Of a stretch of DNA of 58,266 nt, positions 8,479 through 17,130 are shown in pieces. Position 1 is the first letter of the stretch. The number at the start of each line of letters is the position of its first letter. The notes beneath the pieces are model-generated. The model ran no database searches. It was not told where the DNA came from and was given only the letters and a program-made list of their open reading frames with translations. Made by a program: the position numbers and the translations under genes. This stretch comes from Clostridia bacterium (lineage in GTDB: Bacteria; Bacillota; Clostridia; UBA1381): assembly GCA_017404065.1 (NCBI GenBank), contig JAFRDB010000063.1, positions 1-58,266 on the forward strand. Reading direction: 5' to 3'.

Positions 8479-9241
8479 CGGAATCTCCTCCTTTTAAAAA
8501 AAATGAAATATAAATATATTTATATTTAATAACGCTCCATACGCTGCCTACAAGCGCATAGTGCGGTATTAACAATGTGGTTTTTCCGTGGGCTACGCCA
8601 TCGCGCCCCTTGATTTCTCTGCCAAGGGGAAATTTGGTTTCTTTTCCGGGGGCTTCGCCCCCAACATCCCCTATTTAATCATTCTGCATTCTATCACATT
8701 ACCGGTCTGATGTCAATTGTTTTTACAGAAATATAATTACGGTTTTTGCTATTGTTTTTACGATTTTTTTGTTATAAATGACAATAGTTGCATAACGTAG
8801 TTTTTTTGTTAGCGACACGCCCCCGTGTCGTATGCGTGTTGCATGGCGCAAACGCCGTAGCTTTTAGCGGAAGCCTCCTGAGTTACGAAAACGAATAAGG
8901 GGACGATTCTCCTGTCGTGCCTTAGGCAGACAGTGAGAATCGTCCCCACCGTCAGATATGTTCAGTTATTACAGCCCTATCTGCTCGCTGTCACTTATCG
9001 TCTCCTGCTTATCCAGCTCCCACCACATCAGCTTTACACGCCGCGCTCCGCTCGTATTCAGCATACCCGCGTATTAATCGCCCGTTACGATTGCGCATAC
9101 AGATACCGGAAACCCCATCATTACAGGAGCCGCCACAGACATTGCGGCAATAAAATTAATTATTTTAGTCTTTTCATGCTGCAAATCACACCTTCGTGAT
9201 TTTATTCGAATTTTTAGCGGAAAAACAATCTCATGATCCTG
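8479..9241. repeat. Long gene-free stretch rich in dispersed repeats
   Basis: No convincing gene in about 760 bases. Visible elements are a GC-rich GGGGGCTTCGCCCCC hairpin near 8,650, a dispersed repeat at 8,811-8,866 (GCGACACGC ... AAACGCCGTAGCT, also at 52,788-52,839), and a REP-like palindrome at 8,899-8,947. Minus-strand fragments at 9,180-8,969 read like short degraded peptides (MLNTSGARRVKLMWWELDKQ, 31 residues, no ribosome site) and could be the remains of a dead gene. Confidence 0.55.
8899..8947. repeat. REP-like palindrome with 13-bp perfect arms
   Basis: GGGGACGATTCTC (8899-8911) is repeated as its exact reverse complement at 8935-8947 around a 23-base loop. Such GGGGAC(A/G)GTTCTC-type palindromes are associated in many Firmicutes with REP/IS200-like Y1 transposases. 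No transposase is present here. Confidence 0.6.
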
Positions 9242-10069
9242 TTAGTTCTCCCCTGTAATTATATTTTTAATTTCACGCGCCATCATAAGATAATACTGAT
9301 ACTTTTTAATATCATCCCAATTGGTCAATGTGCATTTGAACCCGTAAGAGTATTCAGGCATTTCGTATTGACTATGATAAAAGGCACTTAACAATGAGTC
9401 ATTGTCATATATTGCCGCCTGATCCTCCATCACCAGTCCCGGAAGATCCAGCATATACGCCGCCAGCTTTTTGCCCGGATCTGTCCAGAGTCGTCTGCCG
9501 AGATTTTTTATCTGTACCGCGCCGTTATTAAGCTGTATGTATATTGAATTTATAAACGGATGATTTACGATCTTCATTCTTAGCGTAAAGGTTTCCATAT
9601 ACAAAATATGCGGAGGATCATAGCTGACCTGTTTCCCGTCGATTATATGCTTTTCTTCGCGCGTCATTTCATTAATGTCTATTTCGATATCCTCTACCTG
9701 GTCGAACCGGATAATGTCAGGTCCCAGGTCGATCACATCATCAATAGATCTAACCTTTCTCTGACTGCCGAAAAGACCGTTGCTTGTATCAGGAAAAGCC
9801 ACAAACCGTTTCTCCTTCTCATCGATAAGGATCACGCCAAATTCACCAAAAACCTTGGAAAAATTATATATTTTTACAAGTTCGGCATCATTTTCTCTTG
9901 AAAGCATCTGTGCGTGCAATGCGCCTGCCGATGAGCTTTTAATATCCTTGAACCATACGGATAATTTTCCGACACATTCCTTGCATAGCTTTCCGCTCTC
10001 ACACTTTTTATCCAACATTCCCGTCTTAGCGCCGCAAATACAGCAGTTTTCTTTTTTAAATAACCCCAT
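9242..10069 (-). CDS. DUF4428-type zinc-finger protein
   Basis: A 275-residue protein starting MGLFKKENCCICGAKTG. C9/C10-x-x-C13 and a later CKECVGK suggest a small four-cysteine zinc ribbon of the DUF4428 kind. The remainder, of about residues 60-275, is a mixed beta domain without a recognised active site (LIDEKEKRFVAF ... SIYIQLNNGAVQIKNLG), reminiscent of short PH-like bacterial domains. The ATG at 10069 has AAGGAGG eight bases upstream. A run of upstream codons could lengthen the protein but has no ribosome site. Function unknown. Confidence 0.7.
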   Translation of the reverse strand: MGLFKKENCCICGAKTGMLDKKCESGKLCKECVGKLSVWFKDIKSSSAGALHAQMLSRENDAELVKIYNFSKVFGEFGVILIDEKEKRFVAFPDTSNGLFGSQRKVRSIDDVIDLGPDIIRFDQVEDIEIDINEMTREEKHIIDGKQVSYDPPHILYMETFTLRMKIVNHPFINSIYIQLNNGAVQIKNLGRRLWTDPGKKLAAYMLDLPGLVMEDQAAIYDNDSLLSAFYHSQYEMPEYSYGFKCTLTNWDDIKKYQYYLMMAREIKNIITGEN

Positions 10070-10246
10070 TTCTGAAACCTCCTTTTTATCTTTTCTCTTA
10101 TTCATTTCTTATATTATAGCATAATTATACGTAAATTTTCAATTGATATTTTGAATTTTTAACTATCAATATCGTAGAAAATTATACATTTTTGCTGTTA
10201 ATATTCACAAAGAAAGTTTTATAATTTATATCCGGCACAACAATAA

Positions 10247-10280
10247 ACAGAAAAAAGCCCGAGATCGGGCTTTTTCTGTT
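10247..10280. terminator. Strong bidirectional terminator
   Basis: AAAAAGCCCGA, a GA loop and TCGGGCTTTTT form an almost perfect hairpin extended by AACAG/CTGTT. It lies ten bases past the stop of the transporter gene. Confidence 0.85.
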
Positions 10281-10289
10281 TATTCATTA

Positions 10290-11531
10290 TTATTTTTCAA
10301 TATTAGTGTCCTTCTTTACCTGTGTGCATATAATCAGCGCGGCAATATAAAGTATTCCAGTGGCAACAAGCACAGGCTCATAATTTTCTCTTCCGAACCG
10401 GCTGAGGATAAGCTCGCTCATATTATTACCAGTAAGACCGGCTATCGCCCATGCGGAAAGCGCAAGTCCGTGGATCTTGCTTATCTTGTCCATGCCGAAG
10501 CGTGAGGACAGCAATGCCGGAAGAGTTGAAAAGCCGCCGCCATAGCCAGAATTGACCACTATAAGCAGAAGTATCACTATTGCCCCAAAAACATACGTTG
10601 TGCTGCCGTTAGTTATCGCGGACGGCACACGCGCGATGGCTGTCATAATGATACAGCTTATAAAGATTATCTTATATACGGTATTGCGGTCACGAAGGTT
10701 ATCGGATATAGTCGAATATCCTATCCTGCCGAGCGCGTTAAAGCCCGCCGTCACTGACGGAACAATACTAACCACCGCCGCAAGTGCGGCTGTACCGGCA
10801 AAGGTAACACCAAGTATCTGTTTTTCGTATGTTATCAGCGCAAGCCCGCAATGGATGTTTATAAAAAACATAAGCCATATACAAAGAAATGTCTTGTTTT
10901 TGAACATACCTAACGGACTGAACTCGCCCTTTGCCACATCCGGCTCCACCCAGCCTTCAGGCTTTTTGAGAAGAAGGTGGCCGGCAAACATCATAATAAA
11001 ATATACGCACGCGAGAATGTAGAACATCTGCGATATACCGAGTTTGTTCTGAATAAGCTCCATTATCGGCGTTGCGATAGCTTTTGCAAGTCCAAAGCCC
11101 ATGATCGATATACCGGTAGCAAGCCCCTTGCGTTCAGAAAACCACAGCATCAAAGTCTTTACAGGTGTAAGATAACCCACACCGAGACCTATCCCCATGA
11201 TGCATCCGTAGCATATAAAAATCCCAATAAGCGCAACTATACCGGTCGCATACTGTATGAAAAGTCCTGTGCCCGCCATGCCCAGAGTGAAGCATACGCA
11301 GGCAACAAGCGATGATTTATGTATGTTCTTCTCTACCATTCTGCCGGCAAATGCCGCAGACATACCAAGAAAAAATATCGCGAGTGAAAACGCCCAGCCA
11401 ACGGCAAACGTACTCATACCTATACGCTCGGCTATAGCTTCTTTGAATGTTGACCAGCAGTATACTGTGCCTATAGAACAATGTATAAGCAATGCCGGAA
11501 CCGCGGCACGCATCCATTTATTATTAAGCAT
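10290..11531 (-). CDS. OFA-family MFS transporter
   Basis: A 413-residue polytopic membrane protein with about twelve hydrophobic segments. The N-terminus (LIHCSIGTVYCWSTFKEAI) and the loop VGYLTPVKTLMLWFSERKGL are hallmarks of the oxalate/formate antiporter family of the major facilitator superfamily, which exchanges small mono- or dicarboxylates. The substrate is unknown. It starts five bases after the STAS gene and ends at a strong terminator, so it is the last gene of a three-gene transcript. That linkage suggests transport or expression is tied to the same regulatory switch. Confidence 0.85.
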   Translation of the reverse strand: MLNNKWMRAAVPALLIHCSIGTVYCWSTFKEAIAERIGMSTFAVGWAFSLAIFFLGMSAAFAGRMVEKNIHKSSLVACVCFTLGMAGTGLFIQYATGIVALIGIFICYGCIMGIGLGVGYLTPVKTLMLWFSERKGLATGISIMGFGLAKAIATPIMELIQNKLGISQMFYILACVYFIMMFAGHLLLKKPEGWVEPDVAKGEFSPLGMFKNKTFLCIWLMFFINIHCGLALITYEKQILGVTFAGTAALAAVVSIVPSVTAGFNALGRIGYSTISDNLRDRNTVYKIIFISCIIMTAIARVPSAITNGSTTYVFGAIVILLLIVVNSGYGGGFSTLPALLSSRFGMDKISKIHGLALSAWAIAGLTGNNMSELILSRFGRENYEPVLVATGILYIAALIICTQVKKDTNIEK

Positions 11532-11536
11532 AGCTA

Positions 11537-11830
11537 TTACTCTACTGTAAGAATTGAGCTGAAGCCGGTGATATCAAAGATCTCCTTGACATCCTCGCTG
11601 GCATTGATTACCTTGACTCCACCCTTGCTGCTCATACCCTTCTGCGCTATCATGAGCACTCGCAAACCTGCAGATGAAATATAAACGAGGTTGCTGAAAT
11701 CAAATACGAGCTCATCAACATCTCCTATGTTTGTGATCTCTTTCTGAAGCTCCGGCGCGGTATTTGTATCCAGTCTGCCTTCTACCGCTATTGTAAGCTT
11801 GTTACCATCCATTGCTTTTGTTACATTCAT
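11537..11830 (-). CDS. STAS-domain anti-anti-sigma-like protein
   Basis: 97 residues forming a single STAS domain, as in SpoIIAA and RsbV. The motif LVYISSAGLRVLMIAQ holds the Ser that partner kinases phosphorylate (SSAGLR, about residue 54). Such proteins release sigma factors from anti-sigma kinases when unphosphorylated. The gene directly upstream may encode the partner. The last residues (DITGFSSILTVE) match the normal family end, so it is complete. Confidence 0.85.
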   Translation of the reverse strand: MNVTKAMDGNKLTIAVEGRLDTNTAPELQKEITNIGDVDELVFDFSNLVYISSAGLRVLMIAQKGMSSKGGVKVINASEDVKEIFDITGFSSILTVE

Positions 11831-11848
11831 CTTTTTTATCTCCTTTTT

Positions 11849-12427
11849 TTAAAACTTTTTCTTGATTGCTATGTCTACCTTGTTGCCTATGATGCCGACT
11901 ACAACATCGTCAGCAAGCTTTGCGATTATTGACTTCTCAAGCTCATCCCATTCAAGCTGCTTCGCCTGCCCGCGGTAGTTGTTAAGCGACCATGCGCGGG
12001 AATAGTCAAGATACTGGTTCATAACACCCATCTCATAGAAATCCATACCTTCATACATCGATGCCTCGGCATAGCCTATCATCATAAGCTCTGCCGCAAT
12101 CCGTATCTTATTGATGATCCCGACTGACGCAGCATTCTTTCCTGATTTGGAGATCGACAGCAGCTTGTCGCGGTCGATATTCATAAAATTCTCAACCTTA
12201 AGCATTACATGCAACTCATAGTTTTTTCCCGAATTTTCTATCCAGAACTCGCCATTGCCGTATGCCAAAAGCCGCGGCAACATACCTATAAGCTCCTCAG
12301 CAAGCAGTCTTAAACGTCTTGAATCATGCTCATTGAGGTTATTGTAATTTGCAATCTTTTCCGCTTCCTCAGGAATAATTCTGAAATCGTCCATTGTATT
12401 TGTTAGTACATGTACATCTGATTTCAT
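11849..12427 (-). CDS. Probable ATPase-like anti-sigma partner of the STAS protein
   Basis: 192 residues, unrecognised as a whole. HDSRRLRLLAEELIGMLPRL near residue 38 resembles the N-box helix of HATPase/RsbW-like kinases. The later part (ELEKSIIAKLADDVVVGIIG) is a predicted strand-helix mix without clear G-boxes, so it may be a degenerate or binding-only version. Position before a STAS gene supports a partner-switch role. I chose the ATG at 12427 for the GAGGAAG site. A perfect-spaced promoter lies 54 bases upstream. Confidence 0.55.
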   Translation of the reverse strand: MKSDVHVLTNTMDDFRIIPEEAEKIANYNNLNEHDSRRLRLLAEELIGMLPRLLAYGNGEFWIENSGKNYELHVMLKVENFMNIDRDKLLSISKSGKNAASVGIINKIRIAAELMMIGYAEASMYEGMDFYEMGVMNQYLDYSRAWSLNNYRGQAKQLEWDELEKSIIAKLADDVVVGIIGNKVDIAIKKKF

Positions 12428-12480
12428 CTGATAAACACTTCCTCTCATATTAGAACATCAAAAAAAGATGCCATATATAT

Positions 12481-12509
12481 ATTATACCACCGTGATCTTA
12501 AAAAGTCAA
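12481..12509 (-). promoter_or_regulatory. Promoter of the regulator-STAS-transporter group
   Basis: TTGACT (12509-12504), 17 bases, TATAAT (12486-12481) on the minus strand. Confidence 0.75.
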
Positions 12510-13086
12510 TCATAAAATATTATAAAAACACGTTTTTTAAATGAGAGCTCAAACTGTTAATAATCGTTAAAATTTCAGTTTGTCGGGCTGATGTTTGCGG
12601 TGTAGCTCTGCTGTCCCTGCCCCGGGGCAGGGTGCCGAGCTTGCGAGGCGGGTTGGGGGCTGCGGCAGAGATAGATTTTATCTAAAGCCGCTAATTTATC
12701 TCATTTTTTAGTGCCGTGAACCCCAATCCGACCTTTTCAAGCGAAGCTTGAAAAGCCCACCCGGGAAGCCAGCACGAGCAGAGCGCTTGCGCCCGACCAG
12801 TGTTGCCCCAGGGCAAGGACAAGCTGCGCCTCCCAGTAACTCCCCCAATAAACTGAAATTTATCCTTAATTCCGTCAGCGATGATTTGCTGCGCGTTCAG
12901 TCAAAGCCATAGCAAAGCTTGAAGATAAAGCGCTTGGGCTGGTCGGTTGCCGCGCAACCTGCTCGCCCTGGCATCCCGGTTATGCCCTTATGCGTTTCTG
13001 ACCAAAGGTCGGATAATTCGCACGGGCAATTAAATCACTTTTTTGCTTTATAAGAAAACAATTTCTTATAAAGTAAAAAATAATAC
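12510..13086. repeat. Gene-free, repeat-rich stretch ahead of thrS
   Basis: No gene is seen. Hairpins include CCCTGCCCCGGGGCAGGG (12615-12632, perfect) and CTTTTCAAGC/GCTTGAAAAG (about 12735-12756). Two copies of the dispersed GGGATGCCAGG-type element occur: one at about 12,760-12,800 and an inverted one at about 12,985-12,940. Near 13,050 an A/T segment with TTTCTTATAAAG repeats precedes the thrS promoter. Confidence 0.5.
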
Positions 13087-13116
13087 TTGACAAACAAACG
13101 TGTTCGGTGTTATAAT
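13087..13116 (+). promoter_or_regulatory. Promoter of the thrS T-box transcript
   Basis: TTGACA at 13087-13092 and TATAAT at 13111-13116 with an 18-base spacer. The T-box leader begins directly downstream. Confidence 0.75.
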
Positions 13117-13124
13117 GACCTTGC

Positions 13125-13386
13125 AATGAAAAAGACAGTAGCCTTTGCCCGTTTGCGGCAAGAGAGGGAGTATCGCGGCTGTAAGTATTCCCGCGCATGG
13201 CATTGGCGAATACCACTTTTGAGCACCGGAGGAACAGAGTTATGCTCCCAGTAATGCCGGCGTGAGTCCGCGACAGAGACATAATTAAGTGACGGCGTAT
13301 GCCGTAATCAGGATGGAACCGTGCAAAACTGGTACAAAAAAGCCTATGCACTCCTGAGCAATTTATTTGCTCGGGATTTTTTTATT
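13125..13386 (+). ncRNA. T-box leader (tRNA-Thr sensing) of thrS
   Basis: The leader has a long stem I region beginning near 13,128 and a likely specifier ACC followed by A (13212-13215), which would read uncharged tRNA-Thr(GGU). The T-box itself is AGGATGGAACCGTGC at 13310-13324. A terminator hairpin (CTGAGCA ... TTGCTCGG, about 13,353-13,373) ends in seven T before the thrS ribosome site. Uncharged tRNA-Thr should favour the antiterminator and switch thrS on. The specifier assignment is by eye. Confidence 0.85.
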
Positions 13387-13404
13387 ATGAAGGAGGAAAA
13401 AAAT

Positions 13405-15159
13405 ATGTCAGTTGAAATGAATGAACTGCAAACACTGCGCCATTCCGCATCGCATATACTTGCTCAGGCGGTAAATAGGCTGTTTCCGGAGGCAAAGCTT
13501 ACTATAGGCCCCCCTATCGACAATGGATTTTACTATGATTTTGATATAGAGAAGCCGTTTTCGCGCGAGGATCTGGATAACCTCGAGGCGGAGATGAAAA
13601 AAATCGTTAAGGAGAACCTTAAAATAGAACGGTTTGAGCTGCCGCGTGATGAGGCTTTGAAGCTTATGAAGGATGAGCCGTATAAGCAGGAGCTTATAAA
13701 CGAGCTTCCCGAGGGCGAGCCGATCTCGTTCTATAAGCAGGGTGAGTTTACTGACCTCTGCGCAGGTCCGCACGTTCGCTATACCTCAAAGGTAAAGGCG
13801 TTTAAGCTGCTTTCCGCAACAGGCGCATACTGGCGCGGCGATGAGCATAACAAGATGCTTACCCGTGTTTACGGCACAGCTTTCCAGACAAAGGATGAGC
13901 TTGCAGCGCACTTAGAGCAGCTTGAAGAGGCTAAAAAGCGTGATCACAATAAGCTCGGACGCGAGCTTGAGCTGTTCACAACCGTTGATTCGATCGGACA
14001 GGGGCTGCCTATCATGCTTCCTAAGGGCGCAAGAATGATACAGATACTGCAGAGATGGGTCGAGGATGAGGAGCAGAAGCGCGGCTGGCAGCTCACAAAG
14101 ACACCATTTATGGCAAAGAGCGACCTCTATAAGATATCCGGACACTGGGATCACTATAAGGACGGTATGTTTGTATTAGGCGACGAGGAAAAGGATGATG
14201 AGGTGTATGCACTCCGTCCTATGACCTGCCCGTTCCAGTACCAGGCATTTTTAAACCGTGGCCGCTCGTACCGCGATCTGCCGATGCGCCTCAATGAGAC
14301 CTCGACACTGTTCAGAAACGAGGCGTCAGGTGAGATGCACGGACTTATAAGAGTAAGACAGTTCACGATCTCGGAGGGACATCTTATGTGTACGCCGGAT
14401 CAGCTTGAGGATGAGTTCAGACGCTGCCTGGAGCTTACGACCTATATGCTTAAAACTCTTGGACTCTATGAGGATGTTTCCTACCGCTTCTCACAGTGGG
14501 ATCCGGATGATCGCGATAAGTACATCGGCACTCCCGAGCAATGGGACGAGGCACAGAGCAAGATGAAAAACATTTTGGACGACCTCGGTCTTGAATATAA
14601 GATAGGCATAGGCGAGGCGGCATTCTACGGCCCGAAGCTTGACATTCAGATAAAGAATGTACACGGCAAGGAGGATACTCTTATCACTATCCAGATCGAC
14701 CAGATGCTTGCCGAAAAATTCGGAATGGAATATGTTGACCGCGACGGAAAGAAGAAAAATCCGTACATCATCCACAGGACCTCGATCGGCTGCTACGAGA
14801 GGACTCTCGCGCTGCTGATAGAAAAATACGCGGGCGCATTCCCGACATGGCTGGCGCCTGTTCAGATCAAACTTCTGCCTATCGCTGACCGTCATGTTGA
14901 CTATGCGTATGAGATAAAGAAGAAGCTTGAGGCTGCCGGCATCAACCGCATAGAGATAGATGACCGCTCGGAAAAGCTTGGCTTTAAGCTGCGCGAAGCA
15001 CAGCTTGAAAAGGTTCCGTATATGATCGTTATCGGCGACAAGGACATCGAAGCCGGCGCTGTTTCGGTACGCTCGCGCAAGCAAGGCGATATGGGCAGTA
15101 TGCCCGCTGACGATTTTGTTGCAATGATCGTTAAGGAAGTTGAAACAAAAGCAAGATAA
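13405..15159 (+). CDS. thrS: Threonyl-tRNA synthetase without TGS domain
   Basis: A 584-residue class II synthetase that charges tRNA-Thr. It starts directly in the editing domain (LRHSASHILAQAVNRLFP, residues 11-28, with the HxxxH site; further DLCAGPHV). The N-terminal TGS domain of about 60 residues found in most ThrRS is absent. The catalytic core shows motif 2 (FRNEASGEMHGLIRVRQF) and zinc ligands in RPMTCPF, EMHG and IHRTSIG. The C-terminal anticodon-binding domain (APVQIKLLPIADRH) is complete. The ATG at 13405 follows AAGGAGG; the frame is open further upstream only through the T-box leader. Controlled by that leader. Confidence 0.95.
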   Translation: MSVEMNELQTLRHSASHILAQAVNRLFPEAKLTIGPPIDNGFYYDFDIEKPFSREDLDNLEAEMKKIVKENLKIERFELPRDEALKLMKDEPYKQELINELPEGEPISFYKQGEFTDLCAGPHVRYTSKVKAFKLLSATGAYWRGDEHNKMLTRVYGTAFQTKDELAAHLEQLEEAKKRDHNKLGRELELFTTVDSIGQGLPIMLPKGARMIQILQRWVEDEEQKRGWQLTKTPFMAKSDLYKISGHWDHYKDGMFVLGDEEKDDEVYALRPMTCPFQYQAFLNRGRSYRDLPMRLNETSTLFRNEASGEMHGLIRVRQFTISEGHLMCTPDQLEDEFRRCLELTTYMLKTLGLYEDVSYRFSQWDPDDRDKYIGTPEQWDEAQSKMKNILDDLGLEYKIGIGEAAFYGPKLDIQIKNVHGKEDTLITIQIDQMLAEKFGMEYVDRDGKKKNPYIIHRTSIGCYERTLALLIEKYAGAFPTWLAPVQIKLLPIADRHVDYAYEIKKKLEAAGINRIEIDDRSEKLGFKLREAQLEKVPYMIVIGDKDIEAGAVSVRSRKQGDMGSMPADDFVAMIVKEVETKAR

Positions 15160-15169
15160 GCACAACATT

Positions 15170-15205
15170 TAACGCCCCGTCATATAATATGGCGGGGTGA
15201 TTTTT
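15170..15205 (+). terminator. thrS terminator
   Basis: CGCCCCGTCATA pairs with TATGGCGGGGTG around a short AT loop and runs into five T. The same GGCGGGGTG also serves as an upstream ribosome-site candidate for yunB, so thrS termination and yunB initiation overlap. Confidence 0.65.
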
Positions 15206-15838
15206 ATGCGCTTTAGACTCAGGAAAAGACACAGAGCACCTCTGCTGCTGTGTCTTTTTATATTGCCGGTATCGGCACATTTTATATTGCGGCGTTCAGA
15301 GCCGGTATTTTACGCGCAATGCTCGAATTATTCAAACACCGCCTTTACCGAACTCGTTAACGGTTGTATTGCCGATATGGCACAGTCTGACGGTTTTTGC
15401 TCTTTTTTTAATACCGCAACCGATGAGAGCGGACGTGTTAATTCCGTAGAGGCTGATACGGCACGGATAAACAGCGTTAAATCGCGCCTGCTCACCGATA
15501 TACGGAAAGCGCTTAGCAAAGATTATCCCGCAAGCGTAGGCATACCGCTCGGCAGTCTTTCGCGATATCCCGTGCTTGCGTATTACGGCCCAACTCTTCA
15601 TATTCGTATTATTCCCATAAGTATCGTCAACGGTGAGCTTGATGAGAAATTTGAATCAGTAGGCATAAACCAGGTGCTGCACCGGATAACGCTTAATATA
15701 TATGTTGATATGCGCTACATAGGATATACAATGAACAAAACCGAACGTATCACGGCTGAGATACCGATAGCAGAGACGCTCATATCCGGCTCGGTACCCG
15801 AATACTACGGCACCGGAATAATGGAAATGCCGCATTAG
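15206..15838 (+). CDS. yunB: Sporulation protein YunB
   Basis: A 210-residue protein with one N-terminal membrane anchor (RAPLLLCLFILPVSAHFIL). The YunB signature follows: IPLGSLSRYPVLAYYGPTLH, then FESVGINQVLHRITLNIYVD. The GINQ(T/V)xH motif is the family hallmark. YunB is a mother-cell-expressed sporulation protein of Firmicutes with no known enzymatic role. It is complete. I chose the ATG at 15206 over the GTG nine bases upstream because the latter is embedded in the terminator stem. It supports assignment of the host to a sporulating lineage. Confidence 0.85.
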   Translation: MRFRLRKRHRAPLLLCLFILPVSAHFILRRSEPVFYAQCSNYSNTAFTELVNGCIADMAQSDGFCSFFNTATDESGRVNSVEADTARINSVKSRLLTDIRKALSKDYPASVGIPLGSLSRYPVLAYYGPTLHIRIIPISIVNGELDEKFESVGINQVLHRITLNIYVDMRYIGYTMNKTERITAEIPIAETLISGSVPEYYGTGIMEMPH

Positions 15839-15989
15839 TGCTGTAACATATAAATATCCTGCTGCATACTATACGATAACCCCTGCGCCAAGCGTCAATA
15901 TATTCCGCTGCAGGCTTATAATAGGCGCAGCAAAGTGGGTATAGTCGGCAAAAGATGTAAATACAAGTATCGAAAGGAGATCATACATT

Positions 15990-16097
15990 ATGTCGAATAA
16001 CCGAAACAACACACAAGGGAATTTGGGAACGAATTTCCGCGAGGCTGTATGTATACATACAGATAAGATAATGGATTCCTGTTCCAGTAGACAATAA
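15990..16097 (+). pseudogene. 5' fragment of a conserved clostridial gene split by the prophage
   Basis: The ATG follows AAAGGAGA and the frame reads NFREAVCIHTDKIMDSC, then reaches a stop inside prophage DNA after 35 residues. The rest of the gene, beginning SKDCIEDLRVFLTQSG, resumes at 51,886 beyond the right end of the prophage. Rejoined, the product would be about 285 residues with the DKIxDSC..KDC motif near its N-terminus, as in a widespread clostridial family of unknown function. As it stands the fragment is unlikely to be functional. Confidence 0.85.
16086..16089. other. attL crossover (candidate core AGTA)
   Basis: AGTA is shared by the left junction (TTCC-AGTA-GACAATAA) and the right junction (TTAT-AGTA-ATAGC). 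Because serine integrases use only a 2-bp overlap, the exact cross-over inside or next to this block is not fixed. A TAG or AG alignment is also possible and would restore DSC-x(2-3)-KDC instead of DSC-SSNS-KDC. Confidence 0.6.
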
Positions 16098-16108
16098 GCG
16101 TGCTATAC

Positions 16109-16150
16109 GAAACCACAAAAGACCGCTGCAAAGCGGTCTTTTGTGGTTTC
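16109..16150. terminator. Perfect 19-bp hairpin ending the late operon
   Basis: GAAACCACAAAAGACCGCT (16109-16127), loop GCAA, exact complement at 16132-16150. It overlaps the amidase stop codon and sits 20 bases inside attL. It probably ends prophage late transcription and insulates it from the host in both directions. Confidence 0.85.
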
Positions 16151-16895
16151 AATCACGCTCACGGATATAGTGCAGAGCTTTACGCGCGAGCCAATAAAGT
16201 CTGCCGTTCGGCTCAGCTTTTACAGCATCTATAAGCCCATGTTTATCGGAGACAATGCCGCGGTGGTTAAGATCCCACGCGATAGACTCAATGTCCGTAT
16301 ATTCATCTATTTTTGATTTTTCACCTGCCATAAATGCCCTCACATCCCTTCTGAATCCATCCATAGTAAAGCCGGTGTCGAGCCCGTTCCACAAATGCTC
16401 CGGGTCACAGTGCGCGGTAGCGATCCCCTTTTTGTTACCTTCATTATGAGAAATAATATCTGTAATAGGGTTAAGTCCATAAGACTTACAGAGATAAGCA
16501 AAAAGCTCTACAGCCGACCCATAGGTCCGCTTAACCGATGCAAGAGCGGCGGCGCGGTCGGTCACTGTAAAGGTCGCGCCGCCGCTGTATTTTATACCGG
16601 AAGGTTCGCAGATCTCAACACCGATATGCGTGTTGTTGCAGCTGCCGTTTTTGCCGGAGCCGCCGTGCCAGCCGCGGTGGTTCCACGGAAGAGTCTGATA
16701 CACCGTGCCTGTGTTGCCATCAATGAAGGCATGGACACAAGCGGCATTATAGGTTGATTTGTTAAAGGTATTGATAAAAACTTTTGCAGAAGGTTGAGCA
16801 CAACCGACACTGTGGAGCATAAGACCCTTAACAGCGATTTTCCGCCCCGCCTTGTAGCAAGGGTTATTAGTAAGATAAGAGGTAACAATATTCAT
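16149..16895 (-). CDS. N-acetylmuramoyl-L-alanine amidase endolysin
   Basis: 248 residues. Residues 20-170 form an Amidase_2/PGRP-type zinc amidase: H28 in MLHSVG, the WHGGSG and THIGVEICE segments, and the last ligand area at ATAHCDPEHLW. It would cut the bond between N-acetylmuramic acid and L-alanine to release progeny. The C-terminal 60 residues (YTDIESIAWDLNHRGIVSD ... YWLARKALHYI) match the small tail module common in clostridial phage amidases. The ATG at 16895 has AAGGGGG upstream; an earlier in-frame start lacks a ribosome site. No signal peptide, so export depends on the holin. Confidence 0.9.
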   Translation of the reverse strand: MNIVTSYLTNNPCYKAGRKIAVKGLMLHSVGCAQPSAKVFINTFNKSTYNAACVHAFIDGNTGTVYQTLPWNHRGWHGGSGKNGSCNNTHIGVEICEPSGIKYSGGATFTVTDRAAALASVKRTYGSAVELFAYLCKSYGLNPITDIISHNEGNKKGIATAHCDPEHLWNGLDTGFTMDGFRRDVRAFMAGEKSKIDEYTDIESIAWDLNHRGIVSDKHGLIDAVKAEPNGRLYWLARKALHYIRERD

Positions 16896-16908
16896 GAAAA
16901 AAACCCCC

Positions 16909-17130
16909 TTAAAGCTCATAGAGATATTCATCTCTATGCTTCTCAAAGATAGCTACCTCAGCATCACCATCACAGCGCATACAAAAGATAGAGCCGTCAA
17001 CGTCAAAGTATTCCTGTCCGGGCTGGATGTTCTCACCACAGCAGGAACAAAATAGTTTTGAAAAGTGATCATCATAGAAATCTTCAGAAGAGTAATCACG
17101 ACCGAAAGAGCCTAAGTAAGAAGATCTCAT
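16909..17130 (-). CDS. Small zinc-ribbon phage protein
   Basis: 73 residues. CSCCGENIQPGQEYFDVDG and then FCMRC make a Cx2C...Cx2C zinc knuckle like the LIM/zinc-ribbon pieces seen in small phage proteins. The start overlaps the holin stop by ATGA, so translation is coupled. Function unknown; located between holin and amidase. Confidence 0.7.
   Translation of the reverse strand: MRSSYLGSFGRDYSSEDFYDDHFSKLFCSCCGENIQPGQEYFDVDGSIFCMRCDGDAEVAIFEKHRDEYLYEL

Noticed and set aside
12980..13351. 123-codon minus-strand frame over the thrS leader
   Set aside because: It covers the T-box leader and repeat DNA; the T-box motif and terminator explain the sequence better.
14491..15168. 225-codon minus-strand open frame over thrS
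   Set aside because: Mirror of the thrS coding sequence; a typical shadow of a GC-balanced gene.
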